Virus record (IMG/VR): IMGVR_UViG_3300033996_000257
Coordinates: 1-57,775 of that record
Reading direction: 5' to 3' (one strand)
Source: a virus
DNA: 57,775 nt
Shown here: in pieces, positions 48,106 through 55,221 of the stretch
How the letters are laid out: the number at the start of each line of letters is the position of its first letter
Numbering within the stretch: position 1 is the stretch's first letter
The notes under the pieces: generated by a model
What the model was told of the DNA's origin: nothing
Seen by the model: only the letters and a program-made list of their open reading frames with translations
The model's database searches: none
Made by a program: the position numbers and the translations under genes

Positions 48106-49040
48106 CAGCCACCACCAATGAACATCTGTCTAGGCACGAGCCGCAGTGCGGCGCGTTCCTGATCTTCATCAGCCGCTGTCATCCAAGCCTCGTCGTACTG
48201 TTGTTTCAGCACTTGGAGCCTGTCCATGCCACCGGGCACTTTCAAAGCGATGTAGTAGGCCAGTCCAGCCACCATACAAGGGACAAACCGGAAGGGCACG
48301 TCCATGACGTTAACACCGCTGCCCGCATCCTGCACCCGGCGCATGCGCCAGTACACAAACTGGTACTGCTGGGAGCCGTCAGGCGTTGGCCACATGGTCA
48401 CGCGAGGGGTGTTATTGATGTAAATCTTGGCATTGACGCTGGCAGTATGAGAAGCGGCAGTCGTGCCGTTCTGGCCACGGAAGCAGTCCCCCAAAGTGTT
48501 GCCATCAATGTAGTTGTAGAAGATGGTTTCGTTGTCAAGGTTGATGTACCCGATGGCGGGCAAACCAACCACGTTGGACAGGACGATTGTGTTGTCCGTG
48601 GCGTTGATATTTGTGGCCAAAACCGCCGTGGTAGGAGTAATTTGGCCGTCCAAACGCTGATACCAGACCTGAATTGGTCTGGCTTGCGTGATTTTATTGG
48701 GGATGGTGGCGTAGGTCGAGACGCTGATGCGTGTGATTGTCAAATCCGACTGTGTTGCGGCCACATTTGCCTGTGTTCGGATGACGTGATCGAGCAAATC
48801 GACAGTATCTGTGGGGATTGCGTAGGTGTTCAAGCCTTGAGTTAGGGTAATCGTGCCCTGCTCGAACGTCCACATGTTGATACCGCGATTTGCCCAGTCA
48901 GCAAACAGCAAATTCAGCGACCGGCGAGCCGTTTTCAGGTCATATCCAGTGCGCAACTCTGAACCAGCTCGCTCAAACGCCTCCTCCACCAGTTCGGTGA
49001 GGTCTAAGGTAAAGCCTGTTTGTCCAGAGGTTGTTGCCAT
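48105..49040 (-). CDS. Head-tail connector / tail tube-type protein (311 aa)
   Basis: The N-terminal LDLTELVEEAFERAGSELRTGYDLKTARRSLNLLFADWANRGINMW is a widespread podovirus connector pattern. Residues of about 140-205 are an inserted beta domain (INATDNTIVLSNVVGLPAIG, NLDNETIFYNYI, GDCFRGQNGTTAASH) similar to the insert in the large protein at 35409. The C-terminal part (YWRMRRVQDAG, VPCMVAGLAYYIALKVPG) is conserved among relatives. It probably joins portal and tail. Confidence 0.72.
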   Translation of the reverse strand: MATTSGQTGFTLDLTELVEEAFERAGSELRTGYDLKTARRSLNLLFADWANRGINMWTFEQGTITLTQGLNTYAIPTDTVDLLDHVIRTQANVAATQSDLTITRISVSTYATIPNKITQARPIQVWYQRLDGQITPTTAVLATNINATDNTIVLSNVVGLPAIGYINLDNETIFYNYIDGNTLGDCFRGQNGTTAASHTASVNAKIYINNTPRVTMWPTPDGSQQYQFVYWRMRRVQDAGSGVNVMDVPFRFVPCMVAGLAYYIALKVPGGMDRLQVLKQQYDEAWMTAADEDQERAALRLVPRQMFIGGG

Positions 49041-49043
49041 TTT

Positions 49044-50120
49044 TTACCGTCTATTTTGTTTTTTCGCCGCCAGCTTTTGAATGGCGCGGGCCACAGCCGG
49101 AGGAGTCTTGGGGGGCACAACAGAAGGCTTGGCCGCTGCTTTTGCCATTGGTGGTGCAACTGGTTTTGGTGCCACAGGGGCGGGTCGTGACACCGAAGGT
49201 TTTGCCATTGGTGTAGGACGTGCAGTTGGTACAGTCGTCATTGGAGGGGTGGGCTTGCCACCTAAAAGTGCTGCCAAACTTTCCAAGCCTGCTTGGGGAG
49301 CTTGTCCTAAACCCACTTGACCTTGCTGCATAGCTTGTTGCTGAGCCGCCTGTTGCATAGCTTGTTGCTGAGCCGCCTGTTGGGCCATCTGACCCATTTG
49401 TTGCCCATAAGGCTGTGCAAAACCGGGCATACCACCCTGTGTTTGACCGCCCTGTCCTCCGGGCATGCCAATCTCGGGTTGCGGAATGTTGGCCATATTA
49501 CCCAACTGGCCAAATCGGTTACCCAACTGGCCTAGTTGGTTGTTGTTGCCAGAGCCGCCGGGTTGCGGCATGGGATTTTGAGGTATCTGACCGTAAAGCT
49601 GATTTGGATCGGCAAGACCTTTGTATTTTCTGTAGGCAGCATCTTGTGCTCTGCCAACCGACCCGGAACCCATCTGTCCAAAGTACGGGGAGTTATACAT
49701 ATCTTGAGTGGCCATCATGTTTCGCGGGTCGTTTTGATATTCCTTGAACTCGGGCGATTGGAAAAACGCATCATCTGTGCCCACCATTTGGGCTGGGCCA
49801 CCTACTTGAGGTTGTCCACCGTATGAATCAATACCGGGCATATTAGGTGACGGTAGAGGTGTAAGTTGTCCACCCATATTGCCACCAAACCCACCGCCCA
49901 TGTTGGGTTGGTTTTGCATTGATCTCAAGTCGCCAAATGAGTGTTGACCCATGTTGCCACCAAACCCACCGCCCATGCTACCCATCGGGTTTTGAGGTTG
50001 TCCGCCCATGCCGCCCAAAGCTCCGCCAACGGCGTTGCCAATTTGCCCCATAGGGTTGGGAGGGGTTACCGCAGGGCTTTGTGCCCCGACGCCTCCAGTT
50101 GTTCCGCCGCCGCCTGCCAT
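49044..50120 (-). CDS. Gly/Met/Gln-rich low-complexity protein (358 aa)
   Basis: The first 100 residues are Gly/Met/Asn/Pro-rich with a GGGFGGNMG unit repeated; residues 100-180 contain an ordered core (DDAFFQSPEFKEYQNDPRNMMAT, SVGRAQDAAYRKYKGL). A Gln/Ala tract with AAQQQAMQQ repeated follows, then a Pro/Ala/Lys tail ending AKKQNRR. It may be a disordered virion-associated or ejection protein. No enzymatic motif. Confidence 0.65.
   Translation of the reverse strand: MAGGGGTTGGVGAQSPAVTPPNPMGQIGNAVGGALGGMGGQPQNPMGSMGGGFGGNMGQHSFGDLRSMQNQPNMGGGFGGNMGGQLTPLPSPNMPGIDSYGGQPQVGGPAQMVGTDDAFFQSPEFKEYQNDPRNMMATQDMYNSPYFGQMGSGSVGRAQDAAYRKYKGLADPNQLYGQIPQNPMPQPGGSGNNNQLGQLGNRFGQLGNMANIPQPEIGMPGGQGGQTQGGMPGFAQPYGQQMGQMAQQAAQQQAMQQAAQQQAMQQGQVGLGQAPQAGLESLAALLGGKPTPPMTTVPTARPTPMAKPSVSRPAPVAPKPVAPPMAKAAAKPSVVPPKTPPAVARAIQKLAAKKQNRR
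49328..49381 (-). repeat. Tandem 27-base direct repeat in coding sequence
   Basis: Two identical 27-base units lie head to tail at 49328-49354 and 49355-49381 and encode the duplicated Gln-Ala-rich nonapeptide of the low-complexity protein. Identity over both copies suggests a recent duplication. Confidence 0.8.
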
Positions 50121-50129
50121 AATGTTCTC

Positions 50130-50363
50130 CTATCTAAATTTTGCCGTTTTCTTGGCAATCACTTTGGGTTGTGCTACAAACTGCCTACCCGCCTTTTTAC
50201 CAGATCGCTTGGCCTTGGTTGTCGCAGCGTATTCGGCTGGCGACAAGGACTTGATAGCGGCTTCTGGCAGGTAACGCTCGCCCGTTTTAGATGAAGGCTT
50301 CCCTGACTTGGTGCGCCATTTCTGGTCGCCCCAGTTTTTAAGAGAAGCCTGCGGCGCTTTCAC
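50130..50363 (-). CDS. DUF5872-like small basic protein (77 aa)
   Basis: The product MKAPQASLKNWGDQKWRTKSGKPSSKTGERYLPEAAIKSLSPAEYAATTKAKRSGKKAGRQF closely follows a pattern I know as DUF5872, a small lysine-rich protein in aquatic phages. KxxKTAKFR at the C-terminus is strongly basic. It may bind DNA or act during packaging; the role is unknown. It overlaps the neighbouring small gene by four bases. Confidence 0.7.
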   Translation of the reverse strand: MKAPQASLKNWGDQKWRTKSGKPSSKTGERYLPEAAIKSLSPAEYAATTKAKRSGKKAGRQFVAQPKVIAKKTAKFR

Positions 50364-50674
50364 TTCATCATACCCCGCGTCTTACCGCGTTGCGCTATTC
50401 CGTCTGCACGAAATGAAGCTGACTTGACCGTGCCGCCTTTTTTCATGCCACGAGTTTCGCGTTGCAATTCGGAAGCATACTCTTTAGCTTTAGCGTCAGG
50501 CAGTGTAAGCCCCGGCCCAATAGTACGGCCTTTGCCGTTCTTTGTTCGGTAAATATAACTTTTCCCAGTTGGGACGCCAAAATCGTCGCTAGTTTGTCCT
50601 TGACTATCAGTCCCGCCAAGCGTTTCAGGCTCTGTAGTAAACCTAGCTGTACCGGTCTTTTTCTTTTCAGTCAC
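50360..50674 (-). CDS. Small late protein with C-terminal RADG tag (104 aa)
   Basis: GTG 50674 is preferred to the GTG at 50686 because GGAGG lies five bases upstream; the product starts MTEKKKTGTARFTTEPE. A GKSYIYRTKNGKGRTIGPGLTLPD core is followed by a basic C-terminal tag, MKKGGTVKSAS then RADGIAQRGKTRGMMK. The same tag style occurs in two neighbouring genes. The start overlaps the upstream stop by eight bases. A role in virion assembly or DNA binding is possible. Confidence 0.65.
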   Translation of the reverse strand: MTEKKKTGTARFTTEPETLGGTDSQGQTSDDFGVPTGKSYIYRTKNGKGRTIGPGLTLPDAKAKEYASELQRETRGMKKGGTVKSASFRADGIAQRGKTRGMMK

Positions 50675-50942
50675 GATATCCTCCACCTGCTGCCTTGTAC
50701 TTCTTGGCTACCAACTGAGCCTTACGGGCTGACCACTGGCCTGCACCGGTGCCGTGTGTTGCCGCTGCTTTCACTTGGCTGACTATACGTTTCCTGAGTT
50801 CCGGCTTGGTGTAGTTCCCCGCCGCGTTGACTTTCCCACCCTCTTTGTATTGGGTGAAATCGGTGTCATCGCGGCGCGGAGTCTTCACGCCTTTGGGCAT
50901 CTTTGAGGGGTTGATGTCCCCCATACCACGGCTGGACATCAT
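50667..50942 (-). CDS. Conserved small late protein (91 aa)
   Basis: The sequence MMSSRGMGDINPSKMPKGV, TQYKEGGKVNAAGNYTKPELRKRIVSQVKA and GQWSARKAQLVAKKYKAAGGGYRD is a pattern I recognise from many metagenomic phages. It contains the EGGKV short motif before an ordered, basic helical C-terminus. No enzymatic function is known. It lies in the cluster of small genes between capsid and adaptor genes, suggesting a packaging or minor virion role. Confidence 0.7.
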   Translation of the reverse strand: MMSSRGMGDINPSKMPKGVKTPRRDDTDFTQYKEGGKVNAAGNYTKPELRKRIVSQVKAAATHGTGAGQWSARKAQLVAKKYKAAGGGYRD

Positions 50943-50943
50943 G

Positions 50944-51306
50944 TCAGCAGTAGGCTTTGCCGCCAGACTTCATGGTGACCATCTTGCCTTTGGTTTTGCC
51001 TTTTACAGCAATACCATCTTTGCTTGGGGCAGCCGTTTTAACTTTGCCCATTGATGTCATGCCACCAGAAGCCATTTTCTTCATTGGCATTTCTTTCTTG
51101 CCTTTTGCCATGTCTTTTTTCTTGGCAATCATTTCCATGAAAGGGTTTGCTTTAGCCATATCACCACCTCTTTTAAAAGTTTTGCCTTTGTCGGCGTTTG
51201 AAAAATCCTTGCCCACAGACTGTGGGACTCCCACCTTCTTGGCAAACGATGGGTTGTTGGCCACCGCTTCCATGAAATTGTGCTGCTTCTTACTCGTGCT
51301 TGGCAT
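50944..51306 (-). CDS. DUF3008-like protein with C-terminal RADG-type tag (120 aa)
   Basis: The N-terminus MPSTSKKQHNFMEAVANNPSFAKKVGVPQSVGKDF resembles DUF3008-type phage proteins. A KRGGDMAKA motif, a Lys/Met-rich stretch and the tag SKDGIAVKGKTKGKMV follow, ending MKSGGKAYC. It thus carries the GG motif three times and a version of the tag in the neighbouring small genes. The start overlaps the upstream holin-like gene by 17 bases. Function unknown. Confidence 0.7.
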   Translation of the reverse strand: MPSTSKKQHNFMEAVANNPSFAKKVGVPQSVGKDFSNADKGKTFKRGGDMAKANPFMEMIAKKKDMAKGKKEMPMKKMASGGMTSMGKVKTAAPSKDGIAVKGKTKGKMVTMKSGGKAYC

Positions 51307-51478
51307 ACTTAGCCACCAAGTTTTTAACAGTTTCAGTTTCCCAGATGCGGATAGTCATCCACACAATGGTCAATACTCCACCAATGAGTGCTACAACAGG
51401 GGTCATCCAGCCCATGAAACCGCCAAGTCCAACAACCACAGCAGCGCCATCAGTCATTGTTTTTATGTCGTTGTTCAT
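51290..51478 (-). CDS. Small holin-like membrane protein (62 aa)
   Basis: The protein MNNDIKTMTDGAAVVVGLGGFMGWMTPVVALIGGVLTIVWMTIRIWETETVKNLV has one or two hydrophobic helices separated by a Gly/Trp turn and a short charged C-terminus, resembling T7-type class II holins. It lies far from the main lysis cassette at 37.6-39.9 kb. It may be a true holin, with the protein at 38529 being an antiholin, or the reverse. Confidence 0.65.
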   Translation of the reverse strand: MNNDIKTMTDGAAVVVGLGGFMGWMTPVVALIGGVLTIVWMTIRIWETETVKNLVAKYAKHE

Positions 51479-51801
51479 ACCATCCGTCCTTTGGTTTTGC
51501 CTTTGACGGCACAGCCGTCAGCACGTTTGGAGGCACTAGAGACTTTTCCACCTTTGGCGTAGTCATCGCTCGTGCGCGGGGATCTGTCACTAGAATCAGA
51601 ACTTCTACCTCTGGGGGAGCCAAAACTCATTTCACCAGAAAACTCTGATTCTCGGTCAGCTTTTTCTTTGTAGTCTTTTGAAGAGCGGCTACCGGTAGGA
51701 CGAGGATTTAATGTCGAAGACGGGATGCTACGAAAGCCTCCGCCCCCACCGCCACCTTCAAGCATCTGGTCATCAGTAGGTTTTTTACCAATTTTTTTCA
51801 T
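51475..51801 (-). CDS. Small late protein with C-terminal RADG tag (108 aa)
   Basis: After MKKIGKKPTDDQMLEGG and a poly-Gly stretch, the middle is Ser/Arg/Asp-rich and probably disordered. The C-terminus YAKGGKVSSAS then RADGCAVKGKTKGRMV is the clearest example of the tag shared with two neighbours. Modular body plus constant tag suggests that the tag recruits each protein to a common partner, such as the capsid or DNA. That idea is inference. Confidence 0.65.
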   Translation of the reverse strand: MKKIGKKPTDDQMLEGGGGGGGFRSIPSSTLNPRPTGSRSSKDYKEKADRESEFSGEMSFGSPRGRSSDSSDRSPRTSDDYAKGGKVSSASKRADGCAVKGKTKGRMV

Positions 51802-51808
51802 GTTTACC

Positions 51809-52063
51809 TCAACACTTCCAAGCCCGCAGGCTCTTGTTAATCCTCGAATTTGGATCCTTGGCGGTTTTTTCGCTCGTTAATTTCTTCTTCATCCCTTCCA
51901 TACGGGCGCAGAAGGAGTCGCGGCGTTTGCCGCCCTCTGGTTGAGGAGCTTTCAGCCCGGGCTTCCCGGGGTTCGCCTTGTTGTAGGAAGCCCGACCTTT
52001 GGCGTTCAAGCCTCCGCTCTCGGACTTCCCTTCCTTGCGCGTCCATGCTGGGGATTTAGCCAT
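51809..52063 (-). CDS. Small conserved phage protein, DUF6321-like (84 aa)
   Basis: MAKSPAWTRKEGKSESGGLNAKGRASYNKANPGKPGLKAPQPEGG is followed by KRRDSFCARMEGMKKKL and KDPNSRINKSLRAWKC. I recognise this as a family frequent in aquatic phages, labelled DUF6321 in my memory. It is basic and lacks enzyme motifs. Its presence among small genes behind the major capsid gene suggests a virion or packaging role. Confidence 0.7.
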   Translation of the reverse strand: MAKSPAWTRKEGKSESGGLNAKGRASYNKANPGKPGLKAPQPEGGKRRDSFCARMEGMKKKLTSEKTAKDPNSRINKSLRAWKC

Positions 52064-52337
52064 AGAAAATAGTCGCTTTTGCGGTTGCGGGCAATGTCAC
52101 ATGGATATCTGTTGTGAACAAAATACCTTCGCCGGGGATTGGCAACCCGATTGGTTGTGTACCAGTTCCAATATTAAACTGCAACCGGATAGTACCCGAA
52201 GCACCGCCGTCACGGAAAATAATATCTCCAGCTGTACCGCCAGAAATACACTGGTATCCTTTAAGGCGGTTGCGCCCAGACACCATTGTGCCTGTGGCTT
52301 CTGTATGCGCCGCCTTAACGTCATATTGCATCGTCAT
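52056..52337 (-). CDS. Small beta-rich structural protein (93 aa)
   Basis: ATG 52337 has GGAG seven bases upstream and gives MTMQYDVKAAHTEATGTMVSGRNRLKGYQ; the later ATG at 52331 is possible. The product alternates strands and glycines (SGGTAGDIIFRDGGASGTIRLQF, IPGEGILFTTDIHVTLP), fitting a small capsid- or tail-associated beta-sandwich. It overlaps genes on both sides. A decoration or minor structural role is likely. Confidence 0.65.
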   Translation of the reverse strand: MTMQYDVKAAHTEATGTMVSGRNRLKGYQCISGGTAGDIIFRDGGASGTIRLQFNIGTGTQPIGLPIPGEGILFTTDIHVTLPATAKATIFYG

Positions 52338-52491
52338 TTTGTTGCTCCGGTTCTGGCGCTTCTAGCCTGTTTATGAGCATCTGGTACGCCTCAATTGTGC
52401 CCTGAGCTTTGAGGAGGAAGGCTTCCGCCCTCCCTGCCTCTTTTCTCAAATCAGCAATTTCTGCTTCCAGAAATTCCTTGGTAATCTGCAT
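52321..52491 (-). CDS. Small coiled-coil protein (56 aa)
   Basis: MQITKEFLEAEIADLRKEAGRAEAFLLKAQGTIEAYQMLINRLEAPE begins at 52491, where ATG overlaps the TAA stop of the upstream gene. It is a single amphipathic helix of the kind found in small phage accessory proteins. The longer in-frame reading from 52671 lies wholly inside the upstream gene and is rejected. Function unknown. Confidence 0.6.
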   Translation of the reverse strand: MQITKEFLEAEIADLRKEAGRAEAFLLKAQGTIEAYQMLINRLEAPEPEQQNDDAI

Positions 52492-53069
52492 TATGAGTTG
52501 GTCGTAGTCAACATGATGTAGTACGCAGTACCTGCGCTGTCCACAATCTTCAACGAGTTTGTAGCTGCGCCTTGGGTGTTGGCCGTGACCATGCCTGATG
52601 GCACATTGAACAAGTTTGCAACAGTGCCTGTACCGCTGTTTGTAAAGCGGATGAACGAAGCATTTGTCCAAGTACCGCCAGAAGCAAAGTCAGAATCAGC
52701 TTGGATAGCTGCAATTGTGCCGCCGGGGTTTGTGGATGTACCACCCAAAGTAGCGCGAAGAGCGTTACCCGCACCAGAAATAGTGCCGGAACCGTTGATG
52801 CTCAAGCTAACGTGTGCACCGTTGACAGTACCGCCAGTAGCTGCATCAGCGCCTGTGACTCGTGTCAATGCGCGAATGGTTTCGCCAGAACCGGTGGAAG
52901 TAAATTCCAAGCGGTTGTACGACAGGCGTGTATCGCCAGTGGTAGCTGAAGTGGTGGCGTATGACTCGGAGATATTGCCCGCAGTAGTCTCAACGACGGG
53001 GCTGGAAGCTGTTCCGGAGATAAAGCCATTTTGTGATATGACTGGGCCGGAGAACGTGGTATTTGCCAT
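52491..53069 (-). CDS. Beta-rich head-associated structural protein (192 aa)
   Basis: The Ser/Thr/Gly-rich product begins MANTTFSGPVISQNGFISG and shows strand-turn repeats throughout, ending KIVDSAGTAYYIMLTTTNS. Genes of this type often follow the major capsid gene and encode decoration or head-fibre proteins. It is separated from the capsid gene by a terminator, so it needs either readthrough or its own promoter. No enzyme motif. Confidence 0.68.
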   Translation of the reverse strand: MANTTFSGPVISQNGFISGTASSPVVETTAGNISESYATTSATTGDTRLSYNRLEFTSTGSGETIRALTRVTGADAATGGTVNGAHVSLSINGSGTISGAGNALRATLGGTSTNPGGTIAAIQADSDFASGGTWTNASFIRFTNSGTGTVANLFNVPSGMVTANTQGAATNSLKIVDSAGTAYYIMLTTTNS

Positions 53070-53165
53070 GATTTTTTCCTTACATGCAAGTGGGGCGTAT
53101 CTGTCTGCATGTCGTCAGCCGGGACTGTCAGATACACCGGAAAACCCCGGAATGGTTTGAATATA
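53070..53165 (-). promoter_or_regulatory. Leader between capsid terminator and next gene
   Basis: The space between the terminator and the start at 53069 holds an inverted repeat ACATGCA/TGCATGT (53082-53088, 53106-53112) and a CCGG-flanked short stem near 53130-53145. TAAGGAAAAAATC precedes the ATG. A weak -10-like TATATT is present near 53157-53162, but no convincing -35 was identified. Confidence 0.35.
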
Positions 53166-53196
53166 CAGCAAAAGAAAAGGGGGCGCTAGCCCCCTT
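53166..53196 (-). terminator. Rho-independent terminator behind the major capsid gene
   Basis: Read leftward, AAGGGGGC, a TAGC loop and GCCCCCTT form an 8-bp stem (53177-53196) followed by TTCTTTT. It lies 12 bases behind the stop of the major capsid gene. This is the best classical terminator in the window. Partial readthrough would give a high capsid-to-downstream ratio. Confidence 0.8.
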
Positions 53197-53208
53197 CCCT
53201 CAAGTCGC

Positions 53209-54138
53209 TTACGCGCCTGCTGAACCCCACATACCGAGAGGATCAGACCAGCCGAAGCTGTAACGCTCACGAGCTTTGTAACGGACGTTGCCGGTATCAA
53301 AGTCGCCGTCCATCGAGTTAGCCAAAGGCATACGCTCGAAATGCTTCATGCCGTTTGGAACGTCGGTAATCAAATACCAGCCGTTTGTATCGGTCAAGAA
53401 GTTGTTGACGGTATAGCCTTCTGGCACTACGCCCATTTGCTTCAACGCGTTGATGTCGTTGTCAGCAGTAGAGACGCGCAGTTCAGTGTCAAGCAAACGC
53501 TTGGCAACGAACATCAGTGAAGGAGGAATAACCATCTTGCGAGGCTTGGCGGCAATCAACAGACCACGCTCATCAGTCCATGCTGCGATTTGAATCACGG
53601 CATTTTCCAAAGAGGTTTCGTTCAAGTCCACACCAACGGAGGGGCTGTTGAAGTTCACACCACCGTTAACCAGTGGGTGGCCAACACGAGTGCTGGAGCT
53701 GTTGTTACCGAACAATGTGACACCGTCACCGCCCAAGTAAGAACCGTTAAAACCGTTGTTGATGACGGAAGCGGACTTAACTTGTTTGGTGAAGGCCATT
53801 GCACGGGCCAAGGCTTTGGTGTAGCGAGCAGACAAGCTGTCGTACAAGTTATCTTCAACCGCTTCTTCAGTGATTGAGAAACCCAAAGCAATGGTTTCGT
53901 GGTTGTAGCGGGCGGTGAATGCTTCTTGCGCATTGTCGTAAGCGATGGCAGAGCCTTCGTTCTTGACAGGTGCTGCACCGAAGCCAGCCAACTTGGTTTC
54001 TTCTTCAAAGCTACGCTCAGATTTCTCTGTTTCGTAGATCTCTTTGTGCTGTTCGCCGTAACGTGCATATTCCATGCCGAACAAAGCGTTCAGGCCGGGG
54101 AGCAGTTCTTTGAGTAGTTGTGCGCGTGAAATAGCCAT
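53209..54138 (-). CDS. Major capsid protein
   Basis: The 309-residue protein starts MAISRAQLLKELLPGLNALFGMEYARY and contains NHETIALGFSITEEAVEDNLYDSLSARYTKALARAM and KPRKMVIPPSLMFVAKRLL, patterns of phage major capsid proteins with an HK97-type fold. The C-terminus DFDTGNVRYKARERYSFGWSDPLGMW is also typical. It lies after scaffold and minor head genes and before a terminator, as expected for the most highly expressed late gene. Confidence 0.88.
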   Translation of the reverse strand: MAISRAQLLKELLPGLNALFGMEYARYGEQHKEIYETEKSERSFEEETKLAGFGAAPVKNEGSAIAYDNAQEAFTARYNHETIALGFSITEEAVEDNLYDSLSARYTKALARAMAFTKQVKSASVINNGFNGSYLGGDGVTLFGNNSSSTRVGHPLVNGGVNFNSPSVGVDLNETSLENAVIQIAAWTDERGLLIAAKPRKMVIPPSLMFVAKRLLDTELRVSTADNDINALKQMGVVPEGYTVNNFLTDTNGWYLITDVPNGMKHFERMPLANSMDGDFDTGNVRYKARERYSFGWSDPLGMWGSAGA

Positions 54139-54149
54139 TTATGTGCTCC

Positions 54150-54752
54150 TTAGATGCCAACGGCGTTGGTGTAGGCGTGTGCGCCGGGGTTGAACTTAAC
54201 CAACACGTCTGGGAAGGCATCGGTAATTGGGGAAGCAAAACCAATGATCTTGAACGCGGCAGCGGCGGTTTGAGTGGTAGACTCCAATGCGCTGGTTGAG
54301 TTACCTGTACGGGTATTACCTGTAGAAGTGGACTGCACAGCAGCAAAGAAAGTGTTTGCACCGAGGTCTGACTGGTCAGCAACGCCGTCCAATTGTGCTT
54401 GGAAAGTCACATTGGGGTCGGTGATAACGTATGCAGTCACCACACCAGTTGTGCCAGATGGGTAGTATTGACCGTAGATTACTTGGCCCTGCGCGTTAAC
54501 GTAGGAGCAACCAACGAACACACCCCAAGCACCCAAGTTGTTGCCACCGAGGTTGTTGGTAGTTAAGTCTGCGCCAGTAGCGGTAGACAAAGCGATGTAA
54601 CCATCAGCGCCAATGATGACGACTTGCCCGTAAAACAGGTTTGTGCCTTCACCAGCGGGGTCAATCAAGAACTGACTCGTAGCGCCAGCATAGGGCATGC
54701 CGTCATTACGATTTACGGGGATTAGCCCGTAGGGGGTAGCTGTAGATGCCAT
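54150..54752 (-). CDS. Head-associated beta-rich protein, possible capsid stabiliser (200 aa)
   Basis: MASTATPYGLIPVNRNDGMPYAGATSQFLIDPAGEGTNLFYGQVVIIGADGYI is a pattern I know from phage head regions immediately before the capsid gene. The protein is strand-rich, with an FVGCSYVNAQGQVIYGQYYPSGTTG core. It may decorate or stabilise the capsid. Eleven bases separate it from the capsid start. Confidence 0.7.
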   Translation of the reverse strand: MASTATPYGLIPVNRNDGMPYAGATSQFLIDPAGEGTNLFYGQVVIIGADGYIALSTATGADLTTNNLGGNNLGAWGVFVGCSYVNAQGQVIYGQYYPSGTTGVVTAYVITDPNVTFQAQLDGVADQSDLGANTFFAAVQSTSTGNTRTGNSTSALESTTQTAAAAFKIIGFASPITDAFPDVLVKFNPGAHAYTNAVGI

Positions 54753-54767
54753 TTAGAGACTCCTTGT

Positions 54768-55220
54768 TTACTTTGAACCTGAACCAAAACCCGCGCCGCG
54801 ACTGGTTGTTGACTTGCGGTCAGCAAACAAAGGCATACGCGAATCATTGTTTCGCATGAAGTGGTTATCCACTGATTCCATCTGGTTCTGAGCTTGCTGG
54901 TCGTAGTAGTCGTCCCGAGAACGCGCTTTTTCGGCAGACATCTTGCAAAGCATGAGTCCACCAATTTCGACGTTTCCTGTCTTTTCACTACCAGTAATCA
55001 TCAACTCAGGATGGTCTGCTGCTTTCACCGGCTCCCAGCCATCGCGAAACTTACGTGACACGTTGGTTGGTTCGTGCTGACCCAAGACATGTGTGGCTAC
55101 CCAACGGTAGACATATCCGGGTTCAGGTGTCGGATCGGGCAGTGCAGTCGGCGGTACGTATACAGCACGAGCTTGCTTATCGCGTGAGACGTTGTCACGA
55201 GGGGTACGGTTTTCAGCCAT
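54768..55220 (-). CDS. Conserved head-region protein (150 aa)
   Basis: The product includes PEPGYVYRWVATHVLGQHEPTNVSRKFRDGWEPVKAADHPEL and IGGLMLCKMSAEKARSRDDYYDQQ, an arrangement conserved next to scaffold genes in related phages. The C-terminus is Ser/Gly-rich and basic. No enzymatic signature. Minor capsid or assembly function is likely from position between the scaffold and the head proteins. Confidence 0.7.
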   Translation of the reverse strand: MAENRTPRDNVSRDKQARAVYVPPTALPDPTPEPGYVYRWVATHVLGQHEPTNVSRKFRDGWEPVKAADHPELMITGSEKTGNVEIGGLMLCKMSAEKARSRDDYYDQQAQNQMESVDNHFMRNNDSRMPLFADRKSTTSRGAGFGSGSK

Positions 55221-55221
55221 T

